Source: a candidate division WOR-3 bacterium (GTDB lineage: Bacteria; Hydrothermota; Hydrothermia; Hydrothermales; JAJRUZ01). Taken from it: a stretch of DNA of 38,158 nt. Positions 25,028 to 35,300 of this stretch are shown here, one piece after another; the first letter of the stretch is position 1; every line of letters starts with the position of its first letter. Position numbers and translations under genes: made by a program. The notes under the pieces are model-generated. The model ran no database searches. It was given only the letters and a program-made list of their open reading frames with translations, and was not told the origin of the DNA. Location of the stretch: the NCBI GenBank assembly GCA_039804025.1, contig JBDRZP010000019.1, forward strand, positions 1 through 38,158, in the 5' to 3' direction.

Positions 25028-25044
25028 ATGGGATTTGAACCCAT
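25028..25044 (-). promoter_or_regulatory. Perfect T-arm-like hairpin before the Asp-box protein gene
   Basis: The sense strand reads ATGGG-TTCAAAT-CCCAT: a perfect 5-bp stem and 7-nt TTCRANY loop, indistinguishable in form from a tRNA T arm. It ends 19 nt before the ATG and does not overlap the Shine-Dalgarno. No acceptor, D or anticodon arm is nearby, so it is not part of a tRNA gene. Confidence 0.65.
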
Positions 25045-25055
25045 TTTATTTTTTA

Positions 25056-25085
25056 ATTTTAATCAATCATTCATTAACTCTTCAA
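25056..25085 (-). promoter_or_regulatory. Possible promoter of the Asp-box protein gene
   Basis: TTGAAG (25080-25085), 18-nt spacer and TAAAAT (25056-25061) on the minus strand, overlapping the end of the TPR lipoprotein gene. The predicted start lies shortly before the T-arm-like hairpin. Confidence 0.4.
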
Positions 25086-25923
25086 TTTTTAAAAGAATTT
25101 TTAAACGAGAAAGAGGGTCAAAGGGATCCTGAGGATAATCATTCCAGCCAGAGAGTTTCAAAACATCAACTGCATTTCCGTATAGACCTTCCTTAAAATA
25201 AGCATAAGCAGCAGAACCAATAATATTTGTAAATTTTATAAAAGGATAATGAGGAAAATAAAAGGCTCTACTTCTCTTTGCAAGAGAATAGAGATATTCA
25301 GCAGCAAGTGAATTTTTGTCCTGAGCAAGATATATAAACCCTATGCCTGCCCAAGCCCATAAAAATTTATCATCTGTTCCCATCTGAGGCACATAATAGC
25401 TGTAATCTATAAAAGTTACTGTATCAGGAGCACTGCCTTTAAAGTAAACAAGGGTATCATCAAAATAAAAAGGAATTTTAACATTTGCAGGTGCTTCAAT
25501 TACACTTGAAACCCAAACAATATTTCTCTTTTTTGTCTTTATAGCCCAAGTCGCTCCATATGGAAGAGAAGGACCCTGAACTATTGTTGCAACCTCTTTA
25601 AATCTTTTTTCAACTAAAGAAATTCCATCAAGCGCAAGAATTAGAGAAAAATAAGAAAGTGCTGAACTAAGATCATAATTTTCTCTTTCAAGAAGCGTAA
25701 ATCCTTTACCAAGAAGTGCTTCTCTATCTTGAAGATTTAAAGTTATAAGAGAATCAAACCAGAATTCAGCATTTGCAAAATCTCCCTTATCATAATAGAA
25801 CCACGCTTTTTTAAGAAGTTCATCTCTTGATGGCTCCGGTGAAAATTCAGTCTCAACCTTTTTACAGGCTGTAAGAAATATCATAGAAACCAAAGTTAAA
25901 GATAAAAAGCTCTTCATTTTCAT
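25063..25923 (-). CDS. TPR lipoprotein
   Basis: 286 aa. The signal peptide ends in a lipobox LTAC (Cys20), so it is a lipoprotein. After it come TPR-like helix pairs (DELLKKAWFYYDKGDFANAEFWF, about residues 38-60; REALLGKGFTLLERENY, about 73-89; and more near 190-285). A beta-rich stretch interrupts at about 110-175. TPR lipoproteins often act as assembly or docking factors. Its place 11 nt behind a large secreted protein and in the PorV gene cluster suggests a role in surface-protein export or anchoring, which is inference. Confidence 0.8.
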   Translation of the reverse strand: MKMKSFLSLTLVSMIFLTACKKVETEFSPEPSRDELLKKAWFYYDKGDFANAEFWFDSLITLNLQDREALLGKGFTLLERENYDLSSALSYFSLILALDGISLVEKRFKEVATIVQGPSLPYGATWAIKTKKRNIVWVSSVIEAPANVKIPFYFDDTLVYFKGSAPDTVTFIDYSYYVPQMGTDDKFLWAWAGIGFIYLAQDKNSLAAEYLYSLAKRSRAFYFPHYPFIKFTNIIGSAAYAYFKEGLYGNAVDVLKLSGWNDYPQDPFDPLSRLKILLKIEELMND

Positions 25924-25934
25924 TTCAACCCTCC

Positions 25935-28900
25935 TTATTTAGAATCAAAAACAATAACTTTCTTTTTAATTGTTGAAAATCCCTCTATATCAGCTACTAT
26001 GAAATAAGTGCCCTGAGAAGGAATATTAAGAGTAAATTCATAAATTCCAGGCTCTTTTTCACCTTTAAGTAGTTTAGAAATCTTTCTTCCTGATGAATTA
26101 TAAATAGATAATTCAACATTCTTTTTAACAGGAATATAAAAGGAAATTTTTGCCTCCTCTTTCTTCATAATAGGTGGTGCTTTTATCAATGGAGTATTTA
26201 AACCTCCTCCGCCGCTTCTTACCTGGAATACTCCAAAAGTGTTTGTCTCAAAGAGGAATTTCCCCTCGTTCCTATCAACAATTCCTTCAACAGGAATCCA
26301 ACCAATCCCACTTTCATATCTGTAAAGGGTAACTCCCTCATTTTTCAATGAAGGATCAATAATCTCCACTCTAAAGTTAGAAGAAATTACTTTTCCATTG
26401 CGCCCAATTGTTATAATATCTGAATAACCTTCTGCTGAACCAGGAATAATGTAATCAAAAGCAATTTTATCATTTCTTGAAAGCGTAAGCATAAAGGAAT
26501 TATTGATATTGGATGGAATATTAACTTTAATAGAACCATCAGAAGAAGCAAAAATACCACCTCCAGTTACATAAAAAACAGGAACAGAAACAACAATATT
26601 GGTTCCATTTCCTGTTGTATCTTCCACATAAGCATTAAAGTTATATATAGCACTTTTCCTCTGAAGTTCCTTTGATGTGGTAAATAGAGCAATTGGAGCA
26701 GAACCTGCAAGGTTTGTAAGATTTTCATCAACATCAATAACCCTTCCACCTTCTGAAATTGTAAGCTCCACACCTTCCTCATTAACATCTTTATAAACCT
26801 TTCTTCTACTCCAGAGATATACATCAACAAAGTTATCAATAGCAGGGTTCTGGAAAACCATCAAAATGGGGTATGGAACTTCTAAATCTCTTCCCCTTGC
26901 CGTGCTGAAAACTCTTTCAAGATCAGTATTTACAACCACAATTTGCTGTTTCAAGGATACAGTATTATCATTCAAAAGAACAAAATATGTATGTCTCAAG
27001 GTATTATCAGGGAAAAGTTTAGTTACCTCTATTGTATTATCAACTTTATAATTTATATTCCAAACCTCAATAGGTGAAAACCAGTTTCCCTGAGCATCAA
27101 AATAGGAAGCATCATCGGGAAAACTAAATCTAAGTATATGTGTGCTTGCATCAGGATTATGATTATAAATTACATATGAAAAAGGCTCTTGTTCAATAAA
27201 TGCATATCTCAACTCTGTTGTAGATTCCTCTTTTGGGAAAGGAACAAATAAGGTATAATCCTTTTTTGCATTAGCAATTGCCCATTGAGAAATGTAAGGT
27301 TTAAATCTTTCTAAAGATGTTGAAGTGTCGCTAAAGAGTTCTTTAATTTTTGATATTCCATACTTTTCCTTTATATATTCTAAAAGGGTAAATATTCTTG
27401 CAGTGCTATATTCATTAGCCTCAGGTTCTCCTTCCCCGTGATACTTTGAAATATTATTCATATCTACATTTGTTCCAGTAGAATCATAATATTCAGTAAA
27501 ATCAAAAATACCAGGAATTCCAGTTATAGGAGCCTGATCCACCTCATATTTGTAATTACCTATTAATAGAGTAGCAAAACCTTTTCTTACAAGCTTATTT
27601 TCCTTTGGTTTTAAATTAAAGAGTCCCCTGTTGACAAACTGATAATCAAATACAAATTTCTTTTCAAGATCTGTAAGAGATAGAAAACCACCAACTTTTC
27701 CAAGTAGTTCAAAACCAACTTTTACATATATGGCATCTTTTAGCCCTTGACTATTATCCTGCCACTTATCATGCAAGGTAAAGAGGGATACAGGCATTAT
27801 ATCAGAAGGTTTGTAAGGAGGACTCCCGTCGGGATCAGGAGGAGTAACTAAATAAGGATTAATAACAAAATGGAAAGTATCTTCAGGATAAGAAGAACCA
27901 AAGTAATTTAAAAAAATAGATTTGATTTTTTCTAAATCTATATAGAGAGTATCACTAAATAAAGGTTTAAATGCAGAAAGGAAAGCATTTACAATCTCAT
28001 CAGCAACATTTATCCCTATCATAGTTGAAGTTTCAGGCTTTTGTGGGTCATACTGTTCCTCAATTCCAGGATTGAAATTCCACCCGTAATTACCTCCTCC
28101 CAAATCTTTAAGATAAAAAAGTCCTGCCTCACAAGCATACCATATTCTATTATAATTATCCGATTCAACATCAAAACCATTTAAAGCACCATAATTAAGA
28201 AATGCATTAAGACCTGATGTAAAATGATTTCCAAGGTCATCATAAACTCCCTCATTCCTTATAACAGCAAAGAAAGTTCCAAGACCTGGATAGGAACCTG
28301 AAGTTTTTTCAGTAAGTGAAATAACATCTTTGCCAGAAAAAGCATTTATTGAAACCCAGGTTAATCCATTATCATCAGAATAATAAGCCCCTGAAGTTGT
28401 CCCCATATATATTCTGCTGTTTGGTAATCCTGTCCCTTTAATTGAATTAATAGTTAAATTATTTATCTGAGTCCAGTTTGTTCCATCCCATCTAAATAAA
28501 CCTGAAGGGGTAGCAGCAAGAATAAAAGAACTTGTCGCATAAAGAATATCTACTCTCTCACTTAAATTACCCACTTTAGTCCAGGTTTGATAATTGTCAT
28601 TAATTTTAGCAAAATAAACACCATCACTTCTTCCAGCATAAATAATAGTATCAATCTTTCCAGTCACAAGCGAAATTGATAAAGGATTAAGATTCGTGTC
28701 TATTACTGAAACAGTAAATGTTGTTGAATTATATAACAAAATATTCCCCATAGAATCTACAGCAAAAACATTTTGAGGGATATAAACTGAACCACTCTTT
28801 TTATATGATACGTCAAAATCAATTATTTTACCAGGAATAATCTTTGAAAAGGCAAGAAGATTTGTATTATCAAGAGAAGATGTTCTATAAATACCTATTC

Positions 28901-29192
28901 CAGAAGCTATTAACCATCCATATTTCCTTTGAGGTAAATTACCGGATATTTTATTAATTTTAAATCTTTTTACTGGAATTTTTTCATAAGGAGTCCATAC
29001 AACAAAGTTCAAATCTTTTAAAGTTCCTCCTTCTTCATATTGAACTTTGTCAATTACCCTTGCAATTATATCCTGAGGATAAAAAGCAAGTGTTATACCC
29101 CATCTCAAGAAGATCTGTGATTTTTTTTGACCTATTGTATAAGAATGTAAAGGCAAAAAAAGTATCAAGGATAACAAAAATAATTTCTTCAT
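25935..29192 (-). CDS. Large secreted protein: propeller, degenerate metallopeptidase-like domain, T9SS-type tail
   Basis: 1085 aa with a signal peptide (about residues 1-18). Residues about 80-370 look like a beta-propeller (repeated GVYF, GLFRWDG, GAYYSDDNGLTW, GLFYLKD). Residues about 390-650 resemble the M6/M30-type metallopeptidase scaffold of secreted FCB-type proteins, with YSTARIFTLLEYIKEKYG and FKPYISQWAIANA. Where HExxH would be expected I read FVFDYQF (513-519), and where WVNEGLAE is expected, LVRKGFAT. No HExxH exists in the protein. A C-terminal Ig-like domain ends in a T9SS type A-like tail (about 1010-1085). It may bind rather than cut. It sits next to the PorV-like gene. Confidence 0.78.
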   Translation of the reverse strand: MKKLFLLSLILFLPLHSYTIGQKKSQIFLRWGITLAFYPQDIIARVIDKVQYEEGGTLKDLNFVVWTPYEKIPVKRFKINKISGNLPQRKYGWLIASGIGIYRTSSLDNTNLLAFSKIIPGKIIDFDVSYKKSGSVYIPQNVFAVDSMGNILLYNSTTFTVSVIDTNLNPLSISLVTGKIDTIIYAGRSDGVYFAKINDNYQTWTKVGNLSERVDILYATSSFILAATPSGLFRWDGTNWTQINNLTINSIKGTGLPNSRIYMGTTSGAYYSDDNGLTWVSINAFSGKDVISLTEKTSGSYPGLGTFFAVIRNEGVYDDLGNHFTSGLNAFLNYGALNGFDVESDNYNRIWYACEAGLFYLKDLGGGNYGWNFNPGIEEQYDPQKPETSTMIGINVADEIVNAFLSAFKPLFSDTLYIDLEKIKSIFLNYFGSSYPEDTFHFVINPYLVTPPDPDGSPPYKPSDIMPVSLFTLHDKWQDNSQGLKDAIYVKVGFELLGKVGGFLSLTDLEKKFVFDYQFVNRGLFNLKPKENKLVRKGFATLLIGNYKYEVDQAPITGIPGIFDFTEYYDSTGTNVDMNNISKYHGEGEPEANEYSTARIFTLLEYIKEKYGISKIKELFSDTSTSLERFKPYISQWAIANAKKDYTLFVPFPKEESTTELRYAFIEQEPFSYVIYNHNPDASTHILRFSFPDDASYFDAQGNWFSPIEVWNINYKVDNTIEVTKLFPDNTLRHTYFVLLNDNTVSLKQQIVVVNTDLERVFSTARGRDLEVPYPILMVFQNPAIDNFVDVYLWSRRKVYKDVNEEGVELTISEGGRVIDVDENLTNLAGSAPIALFTTSKELQRKSAIYNFNAYVEDTTGNGTNIVVSVPVFYVTGGGIFASSDGSIKVNIPSNINNSFMLTLSRNDKIAFDYIIPGSAEGYSDIITIGRNGKVISSNFRVEIIDPSLKNEGVTLYRYESGIGWIPVEGIVDRNEGKFLFETNTFGVFQVRSGGGGLNTPLIKAPPIMKKEEAKISFYIPVKKNVELSIYNSSGRKISKLLKGEKEPGIYEFTLNIPSQGTYFIVADIEGFSTIKKKVIVFDSK

Positions 29193-29205
29193 TTTTTAAC
29201 CTCCT

Positions 29206-30195
29206 TTATAAACTGAAGTTAATAGAAAATCTATTAACATCAGGCAAAATTCCCATATCATTAAAGGAATAATTAATCTTTATAGTTCCTAACCTTGTTG
29301 GTGCATTCAACCCAAAACCAAGTGAAAAACCTCCCTCGTTAAACTTTTCCTCTATTACCCTCTGACCTATAAGATAATAGTAGCCTGTTGAAATATAAAT
29401 TGTATTAAAATCAAATCTAATTCCTGCATGAAAACTCTCATTATAATCTGTTGGATGCAAAAGCTCTATAGCACCTGTTACCTTTAAAAACTTTGAAGTA
29501 TAGGGTTCAAAAGCAATTCCTAATTTAAAAGTCGTTGGCAAAGGATAGCTCATAAACTCCCTTTCATTTTCCCTCATATCACCTCCTTCATAAATATACT
29601 GAATATATTTACCATCAGGTTTAAGCTCAGGTCCAAGATTTAAAAATGCCATTCCAAGTTTTATTGTATAAAGTCCAGTATTAAAAAGAGTCCCAGCATC
29701 GAAAGCAACTCCCTGAGTTGAAGAATAGGGTCCGTAATTTTCTCTAACCATCTTAATAGATACACCTGCTGTAAATCTATCTGTAAAATACCTTGAATAG
29801 TTCAACCCAATCTGATAAGCATTATAACTGAAAGTATTTCCGGTAGGACCTTCAACAGTCCATTCTTCAAGATTTCCTGAGAAGAAACCAGAGAAAAATA
29901 AACCAAAATTCCCATAAAGCCCTTGACTTTTAACAAAAGAAAGATAAGGAACCTTTGTATCTTCAAACCACATAGTATAACCAGTATAAATTTCATAACC
30001 TTTTACATCAGCAGTTCCAGATGGGTTCCAGAAAACACTTGAAGCACCACTTGAAACAGCAGTGTAAGCACCACCCATAGACATTGCTTCAGGCAAAAGG
30101 GGAATAGAAAGAAAATCAGCACCCACAAATCCCACCTTTTGCTGTGCAAAAAGCAAAAGGGGGAATAAAAGAAGGGGAGTTAAAAACTTTCTCAT
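29206..30195 (-). CDS. PorV/PorQ-family outer-membrane beta-barrel
   Basis: 329 aa with a clear signal peptide (MRKFLTPLLLFPLLLFAQQ). Residues after it read SIPLLPEAMSMGGAYTAVSSGASSVFWNPSG, the typical N-terminus of PorV/PorQ and FadL-like barrels (first half of this motif at about residues 29-47). Amphipathic strands follow to a C-terminal FSINFSL. In T9SS PorV receives cargo from the translocon and hands it to the sortase. It is flanked by three secreted proteins with T9SS-like tails, which supports this role. No other T9SS core gene is in the window. Confidence 0.85.
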   Translation of the reverse strand: MRKFLTPLLLFPLLLFAQQKVGFVGADFLSIPLLPEAMSMGGAYTAVSSGASSVFWNPSGTADVKGYEIYTGYTMWFEDTKVPYLSFVKSQGLYGNFGLFFSGFFSGNLEEWTVEGPTGNTFSYNAYQIGLNYSRYFTDRFTAGVSIKMVRENYGPYSSTQGVAFDAGTLFNTGLYTIKLGMAFLNLGPELKPDGKYIQYIYEGGDMRENEREFMSYPLPTTFKLGIAFEPYTSKFLKVTGAIELLHPTDYNESFHAGIRFDFNTIYISTGYYYLIGQRVIEEKFNEGGFSLGFGLNAPTRLGTIKINYSFNDMGILPDVNRFSINFSL

Positions 30196-30209
30196 TAAAT
30201 TACCTCCTT

Positions 30210-32312
30210 TTAATCAAGTATTACAAACTTTCCAACCTTTGAATTACCTTCAGGAGTCTCAACTTTATAGTAATATAATCCTGAAGAAACCTTAACTCCG
30301 TTTTCATTTAAAAGGTCCCAGGATTCTGTCCCTGTTAAATTCTTATGGTCAAGCATCCTTACAAGTTTTCCACTGGCTGTAAATATATAAATCTTACAAA
30401 TAGGAGGAAGGTTCTGAAATTCAATTTTACTGTATAACTCAGTTGCAGACCATTTTGCTGAACCAAGGAAAGGATTAGGAACAACTTTTACCTGTGAAAG
30501 ATCTCCTTTTTCAGCAGGTTCCGTCGTAATATAAAGAGGAACTGCACTTCCATCAGGATTTTTCTTGTAATTCACCATTGGAGATTCAAGAGAATCCTCA
30601 TCCATTGCTGTCACAACATAATAGTAAGGAAATCCAACCTGTGCAGTTGTATCCACATAACTATGAGAGATTCTACCAATCTCATCTCTTTTTATATCTG
30701 CTAAGAGTTTAAAATTCCTTGGTTCAAAAATACTTCTATATACTCTATAAAGTAAAAAGTCAGGTCTTTGCTTTAAAGGATCCACATACGCTTCTGCAGA
30801 ATTATCCCATACAAGAAGAACACCTTTTTTTGTTAACTGATACTTTAAAAGTGGTGCAGGAGGCGGAATTGGGATTTTCCAGTGATTATCTTTTGCAGGG
30901 TCAAACTTTGGAGCTGTAGGATGAGCAGGGTCTCCAGGATTACCAGCATAATATGCCCTGTATGCCCACTCAAGTGTTTGTCTTGCACCTCTCAACCATC
31001 CCCTTCCCCAGTAATTATCCATTCCACCATCTAAACCCTGACCAACACCGGCAATCCATACAAATTTCAAAGTATCTCCACTTCTAAGGGTATATGGTCC
31101 AACTGTATTTAAAAATCTATAATCAAACTCTGATGCATTTAAATCATAGGGATGGGGAGCGTATCTATATCCCTGGGTTGCAGGATGTTTTCCTTTCATG
31201 TATCTGTATCTATCAAGGTCAGTTCCAGGGTCAGATTCCCAGTTCCACCACTGATGAGAAAATGGTCTCACAATCCTGCATGTGTCCCCATTATCAATCC
31301 ATATAGAATCAGAAACTGAGGGAGGAGTATAAATGAAAGCTCCAAAACAATAACCAGCAGACTTTCCACCTTCACCCTCATCATTTCCGGGAACAGCAGG
31401 ATCATCTCCATCATAAATATAACTCATACCATAGGGAATAAGATAACCTAAAACAGTATCATAAGTGTTATCCGGTTTTCTAACAGGTATCTTTGATACA
31501 CAGGTTGTTCCTATATGTTCCATCTCATCATCACCCCATATGAAGTAATTGTCATCTATACCATCTGAGAAAGTTAAGAATGAATCTTTTACTCCATAGA
31601 AGCTTACCTTATCAGAATGTGGTGGGAATTTAAAATTGTTGCTCCACTCATTATTTGTCCAACCTGTAAAATGAACAAGGTCATCAATATGCGGGTTACT
31701 TGCATCAGCACCGGAAACATCACAATCATACCACATCCCTACAAAAAAGGAATCTAACTGATTTCCTATACCTGGAATATCTGAAGAATCCTTATTAAAT
31801 GTTATATAAAGTTCATAGGCTATAAAATCATTGTAAGGTTCATTAGGCCAGGTAAGAACTCTCCATAAAACCTTTACACCAAGATGCCTACCAGGAGAAT
31901 TCCTTGAATTTGACTTACAATCATTAAAACATACAACAATATCAACAACTGACTTTCCAGGACCAACATACTCCTTAAAATTTTCACAAGGAGACCATTC
32001 ATTTGCTGTATAATCAGCCTGAGTTACATAATATTCATTACCAACCTTTGCCCCAACAAGAAAATAGGAAAGCCATAAGTAATAATTGTTTACTGCAGCA
32101 CCACCTGGCCATGATAATCCCCATAAATTACCAGCACCCTCCCCACCCATAAATCCATAATTACTCATCCAGTTCCAGGCTTCAGGTATTGTCTGGTTAA
32201 ATATCGCTCGAGGACCCTTTAAAACCTGAACTCCGCCTGACTTTGAGGTAATTTTATTGAAGGAAAAAACACTCCCAACCATCAAAAGGCTTATAAAAAT
32301 TAATCTCTTCAT
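30210..32312 (-). CDS. Large secreted protein with FN3-like and T9SS/FlgD-like C-terminal domains
   Basis: 700 aa with a signal peptide (about residues 1-17). The first about 490 residues are rich in Trp, Tyr, Asp and Gly and contain several Cys (about 108-132 and 198). I do not recognise a named family. An FN3-like segment follows (APLLKYQLTKKGVLLVWDNS to YYYVVTAMDEDS, about 490-580). A final Ig-like domain (VKVVPNPFLGS, CKIYIFTASGKLVRML, SSGLYYYKVET) is of the FlgD/T9SS type A kind. It is placed between the receptor and the PorV-like barrel, so it is probably a surface protein exported with them. No catalytic motif is seen. Confidence 0.8.
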   Translation of the reverse strand: MKRLIFISLLMVGSVFSFNKITSKSGGVQVLKGPRAIFNQTIPEAWNWMSNYGFMGGEGAGNLWGLSWPGGAAVNNYYLWLSYFLVGAKVGNEYYVTQADYTANEWSPCENFKEYVGPGKSVVDIVVCFNDCKSNSRNSPGRHLGVKVLWRVLTWPNEPYNDFIAYELYITFNKDSSDIPGIGNQLDSFFVGMWYDCDVSGADASNPHIDDLVHFTGWTNNEWSNNFKFPPHSDKVSFYGVKDSFLTFSDGIDDNYFIWGDDEMEHIGTTCVSKIPVRKPDNTYDTVLGYLIPYGMSYIYDGDDPAVPGNDEGEGGKSAGYCFGAFIYTPPSVSDSIWIDNGDTCRIVRPFSHQWWNWESDPGTDLDRYRYMKGKHPATQGYRYAPHPYDLNASEFDYRFLNTVGPYTLRSGDTLKFVWIAGVGQGLDGGMDNYWGRGWLRGARQTLEWAYRAYYAGNPGDPAHPTAPKFDPAKDNHWKIPIPPPAPLLKYQLTKKGVLLVWDNSAEAYVDPLKQRPDFLLYRVYRSIFEPRNFKLLADIKRDEIGRISHSYVDTTAQVGFPYYYVVTAMDEDSLESPMVNYKKNPDGSAVPLYITTEPAEKGDLSQVKVVPNPFLGSAKWSATELYSKIEFQNLPPICKIYIFTASGKLVRMLDHKNLTGTESWDLLNENGVKVSSGLYYYKVETPEGNSKVGKFVILD

Positions 32313-32329
32313 AATTTAATTCCTCCTTT

Positions 32330-35300
32330 TTAAAATCCACCTATTTCAAAGTAAAAACCAATTCTTGTCTGTCTTCTCGGCTCCCATACACTCAAATCCT
32401 TTACCTCACCCTCAGGGTCTTTAAACTGGTCATACCAGTTTTCATCAGCAATACCTCCAAGATTTTTTGTATTAAAGACATTATAGATATCCATAAAAAC
32501 CTGTAAATTACCTTTCCATAGAGGGAAATTCTTAAACAACCTAAGGTCAGCATTCTTTGTGGAAGGCAATCTCCTTGCATTAATAAGCTCAATTGCATCT
32601 CTCTCAGACCTTATAGGAGGTGTCCATGGGAATCCAGAACCATAAGTAAACTGAAGTGTTACTCCCCAATCAGAAATACCAAGAAATCTCTTATTTTGAG
32701 GAACAATCCATGAAAATATAGCATTTACAGAATGGGTTTGGTCCCAATCAAGAGGTGATTCCTTTGGAGGAAGAGGATATCCAAGCCACTGCCAGTAATA
32801 ACCAAGATAAGGAGAAGAGAAAGAACCTTTTGCTACCTGGAAGGTATAGTTTATATTAAGGGATAAATAGGGAATAAATAAACCACCTGGTCTTTTCACT
32901 ATCTCAACGCCAATTCCTCTGGAAGAACCATAATCCTCATTATAAAATGTTGTTACATTTGTTAATGGGTCAACTTTATAAAACTTTGTCCTCGCCCAGT
33001 TCTGAATATCCTTATAGAAAGCTGTTATATCAATTATAAAATCTGTTGTAAAACCATGCTTAACTCCTAACTCATAGGAAACAGTCTTTTCTGGTTTTAA
33101 TCTTGGATTTCCAATTATTGGAAATGCACCTGTCACAATATAATTGAAATTTGTCTGGTTATAAGGTGGTATCTGGTAATAATGTCCATAGGTAAAATGA
33201 AGAACATCTCTCTCAGTAATTGGATGAGAAACACCAACCCTTGGAGATACAATCCAGTAAGGCTTTGTATTTTCTGCCTCTGAAAAATATTTCACTCCGT
33301 AAACAGGATCTGTTATAAAGGCATCCTGTGGTCTTGATTCAAGAATCGGTGAATAGTATCCATCATTATCTATTAAATCAAATCTCACTCCAACCCTTGC
33401 CCACATTCCCTCCATTTCAATTTTATCTCTGAGATAAAAGGCTACCTGATAGGGATTTACCTTATGGGAATTCAGGAAATCAACAAAAGTATAAGTTGTA
33501 TCAAAAGGTCTTTTTGAAAGTGGTGGATTAACCATCTGTAGATAAATATTTCCACCTGAAGCAAAATCTACATCATATACCATCAAATTAATCTTTTTAT
33601 ATTCAGCACCAACTAAAAGTTCATGACCTGGAGCAGTTTTTGTTTTCTTTGTAAGCTGAGCTGTCATCTTCCAGGAAAAGGTAAGATGGGAATTTCTCAT
33701 ATACCCCCACTGGTCCCTATCAAAATTGTGAGGATATGGTAAATAAAGATTACCAACAGAAAGAATTGTATCCAAAATCTGTGAACCTGAAGGAAGAGAA
33801 TCTATCCTTTCATATTCAAAAAAGCGCCAGTCAGGTTTAATTGGATAAGGATAAAGACGACCCTGCATATCTACAAAAGTATCAATTTTACCATCTGGTA
33901 ACTTAACTACAATAACATCAAAATCCTGAACAAAACTCTGCCCCCATCCATACCTGTTTAAAGGAGCTCTCGGATCAGTTGGCCACCATTCAGGATGTGC
34001 AGCACTCTGACCCGGATAAAAACCGTAAACAAAATCTTCCCACCAGTAGAAAGGAAGTTCCACATAACCCTCTTTTTCATTAACATTGAAATATTTCCTA
34101 TCAACCTTGGTCATTTTAGCAACCGAATCTATTCCATACCAATAATTGTTATCTATAATCCACTTACCCTGAATTGAATCATAATAAACTTTCTTAAAAT
34201 AATCAATGTCTATCTCAGCAAATCCATCAAGATCCCTGTCATCAAAATCATCTACACCATCACCATCAATATCCTCAAAAATATTCCTCTTCTGGTCTCT
34301 TACAAAATAACCTACATTAATTTCATTCATATACTTTTGAGCAACAAGCCAGTTTATTCCACCTGAAAAACTTGTTAATTTCCTTAAAAACTCATAAGTC
34401 AAATCAGGCATAAATCTAAACTGAGGATCATAAAGTCCAAATCTTTCATATCTGTAGAATCCTGTTAAATATAAAAGGAGATATTGTGTTGGTCTTGTAT
34501 CAACTCTAAAAGATAAACCCCAGTTTTTCATTCTCTTATTCTCATCCGAGTACACAGGGAACCTTCCTTTGTTGGTTTGATAATCACCACTTATAAGAAA
34601 ATTAGCAGTTTTTCTATTAAAAAAGGGCACCGGACCTGATAATGAAAATTCATTTAAAATTTCATCTCTTCTGTGTCTTTTACCTGTTGTAGCCTTCATA
34701 TCCCTGTTATATCCAAGTAAAAAGTCTCTTATGTAATCTCCCCTTTCTGCATTTAAAAGTCCATTAATTTGATCACCAAGAAAACTCAAATTTGTTGTTG
34801 AAAATCTGTAAGCAAAATCATATTTTTCCCCGCCTCCCTTTGTAACCAAATTAATTGTTCCTCCTGCTGCTGCTCCCTGATCAACATCAAAACCACCTGT
34901 TGAAACACCAGCTTCCTCCATTGCAAGAAGTGGAATTCCAGGGGCAGTAAAAGCTGTAAAGGGATCTCTCACCTCAACTCCATTTACAACATAAACAACT
35001 TCATCAGGTCTTGAACCCCTTATATGAAGTCCTCCCCTTTCCACAACACCCACTGAAATTTCAACAACACTCTGAATATTCATAACAGGAATCTGGGTTA
35101 CTTCCTCACCCTTCATTATCTTTCTTGATTCAGGAAGATCAGGTCTTATCAGTTTTTCCTTAGCTTCAACAACAATTGGCTCCACCTCAACTGTTGTAGG
35201 CTTTAACCCTATATTCACCTCTATTGTTCTATCAGCCTCAACAATTACTCCTTTAACCAAACCTGGCTGATACCCAGCATATGTTACCTCTATATTGTAT

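Noticed and set aside
25028-25044. Remnant of a tRNA gene before the Asp-box protein
   Set aside because: Only a T-arm-like hairpin is present. No acceptor, D or anticodon arm can be drawn around it.
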